Source: Oscillospiraceae bacterium (GTDB lineage: Bacteria > Bacillota > Clostridia > Oscillospirales > Ruminococcaceae). From it: a stretch of DNA of 27,990 bases. The notes under the pieces are model-generated. The model was not told the origin of the DNA. It made no database searches and saw only the letters and a program-made list of their open reading frames with translations. A program made the position numbers and the translations under genes. Each line of letters starts with the position of its first letter. Within the stretch, counting starts at the first letter, position 1. Shown in pieces: positions 22,484 to 27,990 of the stretch. The stretch covers positions 1-27,990 of the forward strand of contig JAEDJF010000009.1 of NCBI GenBank assembly GCA_016296485.1. Direction: 5' to 3'.

Positions 22484-23575
22484 ATGCATATCGCCGCGGC
22501 GCATATCGACTCTCCCCGCCTTGACCTCAAGCCCAACCCTCTCTATGAGGACGAGGAGCTTGCTCTCTTTAAAACCCACTATTACGGCGGTATCAAGAAG
22601 TATCAGTGGACCGTAATTCCTCTTGCTCTTCACGGCGTAGTCGTCAAAAAGGACGGTACCTCCGTCACCGTCACCGTCGGCGAGGACGAAAACGAGCCCG
22701 TTTTCTGCGTGACCGACCTTCTTCCGCATCTCTCCAAAGAGCAGATGGGAAGAAAACTCAGCGAGGGCATCAAGGGCGAGGAACTCAATATTCTCGTCGG
22801 CTCCATGCCTTTTAAAGACGACGAAGTCAGCGACAGAGTAAAGCTCAACATCGCCAATATTCTCTTTGAGAAATACGGCATAATCGAGGAGGACTTCCAG
22901 TCCGCCGAGCTCACTATGGTTCCCGCCGGAAAAGCCCGCGACATCGGCTTCGACCGCGGACTTATCGGCGCCTACGGTCACGACGACAGAGTCTGCGCCT
23001 ACGGCGAGCTCACCGGTATCCTTGCTTCCGACCCGGAGTACACTGCGGTCGCCTGCTTCGCAGATAAAGAAGAGACCGGCTCCGACGGTCCCACCGGTAT
23101 GAACAGCAAGATGCTCTCCTATTTCGCTATGGACCTCGGTCGTCCCTACGGAATTCCCGGTCACGTCATCCTCAGCCACAGCAAATGCATCTCCGCCGAC
23201 GTAAACTGCGCCGTTGACCCCACCTTTGACAGCGTGAACGAGAGAAGCAACTCCGCATATCTCAACTACGGCATCGCCGTAACGAAATACACCGGCTCCG
23301 GCGGCAAAAATTCCACCAACGACGCTCCTGCGGAGTACGTAGGTGAAGTGAGAAGAATCCTTGACGACGCTAACGTTGTCTGGCAAACCGGCGAGCTCGG
23401 AAAAGTTGACGAGGGCGGCGGCGGCACCGTTGCGAAATACATCTCCCGCCTCGAGGTTGACACCATCGACGTGGGCGTTCCGCTTCTTTCAATGCACGCT
23501 CCCATGGAGATTGCGGCGAAAATCGACATCTATATGATGCACAGAGCTTCCGAAGCGTTCTATAACGCAAAATAA
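22484..23575 (+). CDS. M18 aminopeptidase, catalytic fragment
   Basis: 363 residues from an internal ATG with no obvious ribosome binding site of its own. In-frame homologous sequence extends upstream to 22424, which shows that this ATG is not the true start. It contains every metal ligand of the dinuclear zinc site. Confidence 0.85.
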   Translation: MHIAAAHIDSPRLDLKPNPLYEDEELALFKTHYYGGIKKYQWTVIPLALHGVVVKKDGTSVTVTVGEDENEPVFCVTDLLPHLSKEQMGRKLSEGIKGEELNILVGSMPFKDDEVSDRVKLNIANILFEKYGIIEEDFQSAELTMVPAGKARDIGFDRGLIGAYGHDDRVCAYGELTGILASDPEYTAVACFADKEETGSDGPTGMNSKMLSYFAMDLGRPYGIPGHVILSHSKCISADVNCAVDPTFDSVNERSNSAYLNYGIAVTKYTGSGGKNSTNDAPAEYVGEVRRILDDANVVWQTGELGKVDEGGGGTVAKYISRLEVDTIDVGVPLLSMHAPMEIAAKIDIYMMHRASEAFYNAK

Positions 23576-23584
23576 TTTAACCGT

Positions 23585-23617
23585 AAAAAGAGCGGGGCAG
23601 CGCCCCGCTCTTTTTTT
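23585..23617. terminator. strong bidirectional terminator after the aminopeptidase
   Basis: Stem GAGCGGGGC/GCCCCGCTC with a 3-nt loop, flanked by five A and seven T. Confidence 0.9.
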
Positions 23618-23681
23618 ACCGCTTAAGTCCTCATAAGAGGTATAGATATAATTATAAGTAATATATTTTAAATTATAAAAT

Positions 23682-23706
23682 AGCCGCCGAAGGCGGCTGT
23701 TTTTTT
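23682..23706. terminator. terminator between converging genes
   Basis: Stem AGCCGCC/GGCGGCT with a GAA loop followed by a T-run on the plus strand; on the minus strand it directly follows the symporter stop codon. The ~60 bp between this and the previous terminator is AT-rich and holds nothing I recognise. Confidence 0.8.
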
Positions 23707-25012
23707 ATCTTTTACTTTTGCCCGAAAATCCCTTTGTAAAGCCGAAAACCGTGCCCGAAAGGGCGAGGAGCGCACAGAGGTTCGGAAGCACCATCAGCCC
23801 GTTGAAAACGTCCGAAAGGTTCCAGACGAGGGGAAGGCTCATGGCGGAGCCGGCGACGGCGCAAAGGCAAAATAACGCTCTGTATAATATGACCGTTTTT
23901 TTACTCTTTGCGAGAAAACCGAGGGCTTTCTCGCCGTAAAACGCCCAGCCGATGACCGCCGCCAGCGCGAAGAGGAACATCGAGACGGCTAAGAAGCCGA
24001 CGCCGATTTTCCCGAGGTACGCGCCGAAAACCTCCGACGTGCTGTTTTCCGCGACCTTTGTTATTCCGGAGGAAAGTATCACCAGCGCCGTCAGCGTGCA
24101 GACGAGAATCGTGTCAGTAAAAACCTCCACGATTCCCCAGCAGCCCTGCACCGCCGGGTTTTCCTCCCGGCTCTCCGCGTGGGCGAGGGAGGCGGAGCCC
24201 ATTCCCGCCTCGTGGGTAAAGGTTCCTTTGGCGAGCCCGGTGCGAAGAGAACTTGAAACAAAAAGCCCCGCCGCTCCGCCCCCGGCGGAAATGGGGCTGA
24301 AAGCTCCGCGAAAAATCGAAGCGAAGGCTTCTGGAACTCTTTCCCGGCAAAGATAGAGAAGCTCAAGACAGCCGATTATATAGAACGCCGCCATCAGCGG
24401 CACGAGGCAGGAGGAGGTTTTAGTTACCGCTTTTGCCCCCTTAAAAAGCACGGCGGCGGTCAGAAGGGCGATAGCCCCGCCGACGAGAACTTCCGAAAGA
24501 CCGAAAGTCTCCCGGCAAATCGCGGCGGCGGCGTTCGTCTGGACCATATTTCCGCCGCCAAAGGACGCGAGAACACAGAAAAACGCCCAGAGAGCGGCAA
24601 GCTTTTTTGAGCCGAAGGCTTTTTCAATATAGATTAAAGCGCCGTCGCCCTCTTTCCAGAATTTCACAGCGAGGGACGCTTCGGCGAATTTGAGCATCAT
24701 TCCGAGGAGAGCCCCGACCCACATCCAAAAGACCGCCCCGGGACCGCCGATGGCTATGGCGGCGGCGACGCCCACGATATTCCCGGTCCCGACCGTTGCC
24801 CCGAGGGCGGTCGCCATCGCCTCAAAAGCGCTTTTGTCCCGCTTTTTAAAAAGGCTAACGACCGTTGACCGAAGTACAAAGCCCGCCTTTCTGAAAGGGA
24901 AAAAGCCGCTCCCGACGGTAAAAAAAGCGCCAGCGCCTAAAAGGAATATCAAAAGCGCCGGACCCCAGACGAATTCCGCCGCTTTTTCGGCGGCAAGCTC
25001 AAGTTTTTCCAA
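23705..25012 (-). CDS. AGCS family sodium:alanine/glycine symporter
   Basis: 435 residues, about 11 membrane helices. Family signatures are visible: GTGNIVGVAAAIAIGGPGAVFWMW (two parts, near 75-100), HEAGMGSASLAHA near 265 and FGGGNMVQ near 150. It imports alanine or glycine with Na+. The start appears to be TTG at 25012, with GGGGG 8 nt upstream; no nearby ATG has a site. The N-terminal MEKLELAAEKAAEFVWGP resembles other AGCS openings. Isolated from its neighbours by terminators on both sides, so monocistronic. Confidence 0.94.
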   Translation of the reverse strand: MEKLELAAEKAAEFVWGPALLIFLLGAGAFFTVGSGFFPFRKAGFVLRSTVVSLFKKRDKSAFEAMATALGATVGTGNIVGVAAAIAIGGPGAVFWMWVGALLGMMLKFAEASLAVKFWKEGDGALIYIEKAFGSKKLAALWAFFCVLASFGGGNMVQTNAAAAICRETFGLSEVLVGGAIALLTAAVLFKGAKAVTKTSSCLVPLMAAFYIIGCLELLYLCRERVPEAFASIFRGAFSPISAGGGAAGLFVSSSLRTGLAKGTFTHEAGMGSASLAHAESREENPAVQGCWGIVEVFTDTILVCTLTALVILSSGITKVAENSTSEVFGAYLGKIGVGFLAVSMFLFALAAVIGWAFYGEKALGFLAKSKKTVILYRALFCLCAVAGSAMSLPLVWNLSDVFNGLMVLPNLCALLALSGTVFGFTKGFSGKSKR

Positions 25013-25083
25013 AGCGCAGACCCCCTTTCGGAAAGTTTACGCGGGAAAGAAGGGGTATATTCATAAATTTAGGCATAAAAAAG

Positions 25084-25107
25084 GTCGGACAGCAAGTCCG
25101 ACTCTTT
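25084..25107. terminator. bidirectional terminator after the FabD-like gene
   Basis: Stem GTCGGAC/GTCCGAC, 5-nt loop, with T-runs on the right (plus) and a run of A (T on the minus strand) on the left. It ends the minus-strand FabD-like transcript. Confidence 0.85.
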
Positions 25108-25119
25108 TTATGTTTAAAA

Positions 25120-26049
25120 TTATTCTTTTATTTTCTCCGCGATTTTTTCAAGGTCCGAAGGGGTTTCCGCAACAAAGACGTTTCCGTCCCCGGCGACGTT
25201 TTTGACGGCGGAGGTGAGGTCCTTGTCTTTTCCGAGAATTACAAAGCAGTCGTAGCCGTCGTCAACGGCGAGCTTCACCGCCTCGTAAAAACGAATGGCG
25301 TTCACCTGCTGTTTCGCGAAATAGTCGGAAGGAAGAATCATATTGTCAACCTTCTTACCATATAAAGTGGAATAAAGGTCGATGTTGAGTTTGTTGTGGG
25401 CGAGGGGACGAAGGGCGTCCTGGAGCTTCGCAACGTAGGGGAAAACCATCATTGAGTGAAGCGGGAGGGAGTCCCGAAGCTTCGCGGGCTGGACCTTGTG
25501 CTTCGCAAGCTCGGTGAGAACGGTTTTGAGACCGTCCTCGTCGCCGATAATGACGGTCTGCTCCGCCGCCTCGACGGCGGTCATCTGGACGAAGCCCGCC
25601 ATACATTTGTCGGAGGCAAGGCTTACGAACTCGTGCTTCACGTTGCGAAGACGGTAGGTGTCGAGCTTTCCGGCGGCGACGGCTTCCTTTCTCATATCCC
25701 GGTAAGCGCTCGCGGCGGTGAGTCCGTCCTCGACGGAGAAAACGCCTCCGGCGGTCATCGCGGTGATTTCTCCGGCGCTATATCCGATAAAAGCCTCGGG
25801 CGCGGGAAGAATATCTTTTGCGGCTTCATAGAGAGCGAGTTCGTGAAGGAACTGAAGCTGGAAAGAAACCTCCGGGTCGGTGACCTCGGCTGCCTTTCCT
25901 TTGGTCGAAAGAAGGGCTGCGTCGGCGCCGAGGGCGTCGGAGCCTTTTTTGTAAATTTCGTTACAAATTTCGGAATAATCACAGACCCCTTTGCCGATTC
26001 CGGCGTGGGAACAGCCGTACCCGGGGAAAACAAAAGCTATTTTTTTCAA
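25120..26049 (-). CDS. fabD: divergent FabD-like ACP acyltransferase
   Basis: 309 residues, the FabD (malonyl-CoA:ACP transacylase) length. The nucleophile Ser91 sits in GYSAGE (usual form GHSLGE) and the catalytic His198 in SLPLHSMM (usual APFHS). The oxyanion-hole Gln of the N-terminal FPGQGSQ is replaced: here FPGYGCS. The Arg that holds the malonyl carboxylate may be Arg117 or Arg120 in YRDMRKEA. After this a longer stretch (~124-153) precedes the AVEAAEQTVI region. Start is TTG 26049 with GGAGG 9 nt upstream. It lies divergently next to an acyl carrier protein, its likely partner. It may be a true FabD, or a transferase of altered substrate choice. Confidence 0.8.
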   Translation of the reverse strand: MKKIAFVFPGYGCSHAGIGKGVCDYSEICNEIYKKGSDALGADAALLSTKGKAAEVTDPEVSFQLQFLHELALYEAAKDILPAPEAFIGYSAGEITAMTAGGVFSVEDGLTAASAYRDMRKEAVAAGKLDTYRLRNVKHEFVSLASDKCMAGFVQMTAVEAAEQTVIIGDEDGLKTVLTELAKHKVQPAKLRDSLPLHSMMVFPYVAKLQDALRPLAHNKLNIDLYSTLYGKKVDNMILPSDYFAKQQVNAIRFYEAVKLAVDDGYDCFVILGKDKDLTSAVKNVAGDGNVFVAETPSDLEKIAEKIKE

Positions 26050-26084
26050 AAGAATGAACCTCCGTCAACAGTAATCTAAAATAT

Positions 26085-26113
26085 AATATACCATAAAACT
26101 CCGGCGGTTTCAA
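26085..26113 (-). promoter_or_regulatory. promoter of the FabD-like gene
   Basis: TTGAAA (26113-26108), 17 bp, TATATT (26090-26085) on the minus strand. Confidence 0.7.
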
Positions 26114-26155
26114 TGAAAACAATGGGACAGAAAGCAAAAATATGACGAAAAAATA

Positions 26156-26184
26156 TTGACAAGGTAAACTGTTTTGGGTATGCT
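26156..26184 (+). promoter_or_regulatory. promoter of the acyl carrier protein gene
   Basis: TTGACA (26156-26161), 17 bp, TATGCT (26179-26184). Confidence 0.75.
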
Positions 26185-26202
26185 TATTTAAGACAAAATA
26201 AG

Positions 26203-26220
26203 GGCGGCGAAAAAGCCGCC
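26203..26220 (+). other. leader hairpin of the ACP transcript
   Basis: GGCGGC (26203-26208) pairs with GCCGCC (26215-26220), followed by GTTTTA and then AGGAGG. It lies about 12 nt after the predicted start. It could stabilise the mRNA or act as a weak attenuator. Confidence 0.55.
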
Positions 26221-26243
26221 GTTTTACAGGAGGTTTTTATTCA

Positions 26244-26471
26244 ATGGTATTTGAGAAAGTGAGAGAGATCCTTTGCGATCAGCTTGATATTGCAGAAGAT
26301 GATGTTACCCTTGATACTAATATTGTTGAAGATTTAGGAGCCGATTCCCTCGACCTCGTGGATTTTGTAATGTCTCTTGAGGATGAATTTGATAAAGAGA
26401 TTCCCGACGAGGATATCGAAAATATCAAAACTGTGGGCGACGTTGTTTCCTATATTGAAAATGCTATCTGA
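26244..26471 (+). CDS. acpP: acyl carrier protein
   Basis: 75 residues, acidic, four-helix ACP. The phosphopantetheine site is Ser35 in GADSLDLVD, with the usual VEDLGADSLD context, and helix 3 is DEDIENIKTVGDVV. It carries growing fatty acyl chains for type II fatty-acid synthesis. AGGAGG lies before the ATG. Codon use is more AT-rich than in neighbouring genes. It has its own promoter and terminator, so it is transcribed alone. Because it faces the FabD-like gene, the two may form a pair outside the main fab cluster, which is not in the window. Confidence 0.97.
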   Translation: MVFEKVREILCDQLDIAEDDVTLDTNIVEDLGADSLDLVDFVMSLEDEFDKEIPDEDIENIKTVGDVVSYIENAI

Positions 26472-26501
26472 ACGATAAAATTTTAAGGAATAACAAATCC
26501 T

Positions 26502-26540
26502 GAAAATAGCGGAACGGTTCGTTCCGTTATTTTCGTTTTT
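26502..26540 (+). terminator. intrinsic terminator between ACP and proS
   Basis: Fourteen-bp stem (26502-26515 with 26521-26534, one G-U), 5-nt loop, then G and five T. Confidence 0.9.
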
Positions 26541-26563
26541 CAAAGTAATGAGGAGTGAATGAA

Positions 26564-27990
26564 ATGGCAGAACAGAAAAAAATGGTCGAGGCAATAACCT
26601 CGATGGAAGACGATTTTGCCCAGTGGTACACCGACGTAGTTAAAAAAGCGGAGCTCATCGACTATTCGAGCGTTCGCGGCTGTATGGTACTGCGCCCTTA
26701 CGGCTACGCCATCTGGGAGAATATTCAGAAGATTTTCGACGCCCGCTTTAAAGAGACGGGTCACGAGAACGTATATATGCCAATGTTCATTCCTGAAAGC
26801 CTTCTCCAAAAGGAGAAGGACCACATTGAGGGCTTCGCGCCGGAGGTTGCCTGGGTGACCATCGGCGGCGGAGAGGAGCTTTCGGAGAGAATGTGCGTGC
26901 GCCCCACCTCCGAGACCCTTTTCTGTGACCACTATGCAAGAGTTATAAAGTCTTACCGCGACCTTCCGAAGCTCTATAACCAGTGGTGCAGCGTCGTGCG
27001 CTGGGAAAAGACAACCCGTCCTTTCCTTCGTTCAATGGAATTCCTCTGGCAGGAGGGTCACACCATGCACGAGACCGCCGAGGAAGCAGTAGCCGAGACC
27101 GAGCGGATGCTCAATATCTACGCGGACGTTTGCGAAACCAATTTCGCTATGCCTATGATAAAAGGTCAGAAGACCGAGAAGGAGAAATTCGCCGGCGCAG
27201 AAGCAACCTATACTATCGAAGCTATGATGCACGACGGCAAGGCGCTCCAGTCCGGCACCTCCCACTTTTTCGGAGACGGCTTCGCAAAAGCTTTTGACGT
27301 TCAGTATACCGGTCGTGACAATCAGCTTCACACCCCCTTCGAAACCTCATGGGGCGTCTCCACCCGTCTTATCGGCGCTATCATAATGACCCACGGCGAC
27401 AACAACGGACTTGTGCTTCCGCCGGACGTTGCCCCGATACAGGTGGTCATCGTTCCCGCCGCCCAGCATAAGGAGGGCGTCCTCGAGGCGGCTAACGCCG
27501 TCAAGGACCGCCTCGCGAAATTCTGCCGCGTTAAGCTCGACGACAGCGAGAACTCCGCCGGCTGGAAATTTGCCGAGTACGAGATGAAGGGCGTTCCGCT
27601 CCGCCTTGAAATCGGACCGAGAGACATTGCGCAGAACCAGTGCGTGCTCGTCCGCCGGGACAACAGAGAGAAATATTTCGTTTCCCTCGACGAGCTTGAA
27701 ACGAAGGTTCCGGAGCTTCTCAAAATGGTTCGCGACGGTCTTTACCAGAGCGCCCTTGAAAACCGCGAGCGCAGAACCTTCGTCGCCCATAATCTTGACG
27801 AGTTCATCGAGCTTGCGAACACCAAGAGCGGCTTCATCAAATCCATGTGGTGCGGCGACCGCGCCTGCGAGGAGAAGCTCAAAGAGGTGGCGGGCGTTTC
27901 CTCCCGCTGCATCCCCTTTGAGCAGGAGCACATTGGCGACGTTTGCCCCGTCTGCGGAAAGCCCGCAGACAAAATGGTCTATTGGGGCAA
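26564..27990 (+). CDS. proS: prolyl-tRNA synthetase, ProRS type 3 (3' end cut by window)
   Basis: 475 codons are present with no stop; the reading runs into the window edge at MVYWG, where type 3 ProRS usually ends a few residues later, so almost the whole protein is here. It charges tRNA-Pro. Class II features: RPYGYAIWENI (motif 1 region), CVRPTSETLFCDHY and SVVRWEKTTRPFLRSMEFLWQ (motif 2), and FETSWGVSTRLIGAIIM (motif 3). The anticodon-binding domain and a Cys-bearing C-terminal domain (CGDRACEE ... CPVCGKPAD) follow, as in the archaeal/eukaryotic-like form without an editing insert. AGGAG lies 8 nt before the ATG. No T-box leader is seen. Confidence 0.96.
   Translation, partial: MAEQKKMVEAITSMEDDFAQWYTDVVKKAELIDYSSVRGCMVLRPYGYAIWENIQKIFDARFKETGHENVYMPMFIPESLLQKEKDHIEGFAPEVAWVTIGGGEELSERMCVRPTSETLFCDHYARVIKSYRDLPKLYNQWCSVVRWEKTTRPFLRSMEFLWQEGHTMHETAEEAVAETERMLNIYADVCETNFAMPMIKGQKTEKEKFAGAEATYTIEAMMHDGKALQSGTSHFFGDGFAKAFDVQYTGRDNQLHTPFETSWGVSTRLIGAIIMTHGDNNGLVLPPDVAPIQVVIVPAAQHKEGVLEAANAVKDRLAKFCRVKLDDSENSAGWKFAEYEMKGVPLRLEIGPRDIAQNQCVLVRRDNREKYFVSLDELETKVPELLKMVRDGLYQSALENRERRTFVAHNLDEFIELANTKSGFIKSMWCGDRACEEKLKEVAGVSSRCIPFEQEHIGDVCPVCGKPADKMVYWG

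Larger units (their letters stand above)
22171..23575 (+). pseudogene. M18 family aminopeptidase interrupted by one frameshift
   Basis: The M18 zinc aminopeptidase sequence is complete but lies in two frames. The first part (22171-22428) ends in-frame at TAA 22426-22428, in TAT AAA TAA. Reading one base later (AAT AAC CGC from 22424) restores NNRNKAFLFAKIGRKPLEEG and joins directly to MHIAAAHIDSPRLD at 22484. Metal ligands and catalytic residues are all present downstream: AAHIDSP, GAYGHDDRV, DKEETGSDG, CISADVNCAVDP and SMHAPMEIAAK. Codon use stays clean after the shift, so it is recent, an assembly error, or a programmed +1 shift. AAAGGAG lies before the ATG and a terminator follows. Confidence 0.9.

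Noticed and set aside
22307..23386. Long antisense frame over the aminopeptidase
   Set aside because: Repetitive Val/Gly composition and no start signals; the M18 sequence on the plus strand is conserved.
26472..26563. T-box leader before proS
   Set aside because: Only 92 bp separate it from ACP and they hold a single terminator; no specifier stem or TGG-containing T-box sequence.
1..27990. CRISPR array, insertion sequence or prophage
   Set aside because: No regularly spaced short repeats, no transposase or integrase, no phage structural genes; the only direct repeat longer than 50 bp is the pair at 1-55 and 239-293.

Overview
The window reads as chromosomal DNA of an anaerobic, endospore-forming member of the Firmicutes (class Clostridia), probably an uncultured Oscillospiraceae/Ruminococcaceae-like lineage. 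Four things support this: a dipicolinate synthase pair (dpaA-dpaB), a B12-dependent class II ribonucleotide reductase, consensus sigma-A promoters with strong AGGAGG-type ribosome binding sites, and GC-rich, tightly packed genes. The lineage call is inference; no 16S rRNA gene or other taxonomic marker is present. Most of the content is housekeeping. I see no phage, insertion sequence, CRISPR array or obvious defence locus.

Layout. 1-408 has no gene. It holds two 55-bp copies of a sequence that, read on the minus strand, looks like the 5' half of a proline-type tRNA. A perfect consensus promoter points into them, and a 49-nt hairpin lies between them. 409-903 carries two small proteins (a YaaL/DUF2508-like one and a 57-residue one). 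1147-2649 is a HerA/YjgR-type ATPase. 2699-4552 is a MarR regulator-MATE efflux operon. 4745-7015 is nrdJ. On the minus strand, 11152 down to 7063 is a probable mreB-traX-ABC exporter-ClbS/DfsB operon, and recD2 (13456-11246) lies upstream with its own promoter.

The 13509-15424 block looks like a sporulation locus. A small membrane-anchored protein of unknown function is divergent from dpaA-dpaB, and both sides have sequences resembling mother-cell sigma-factor promoters. A secreted glucosaminidase-domain protein follows behind a hairpin that buries its ribosome binding site. An S1-domain RNA-binding protein converges on it. A MazG-like pyrophosphohydrolase-EamA transporter operon (minus) and a DUF951-prfA-tsaC-coaE-lytic transglycosylase run (plus) diverge from back-to-back promoters near 18538. 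An M18 aminopeptidase follows, split by a single-base frameshift. Then come an AGCS sodium:amino-acid symporter and an unusual FabD-like acyltransferase (both minus), an acyl carrier protein, and prolyl-tRNA synthetase, which runs off the window end a few codons before its expected stop.

The signals most worth a second look are the promoter-driven duplicated tRNA half; the octamer TTGAGCAC, which I count 15 times on both strands in several reading frames and in a 43-bp intergenic cluster; the frameshifted aminopeptidase; and the hairpin that hides a ribosome binding site after dpaB. All counts and motif positions were made by eye.
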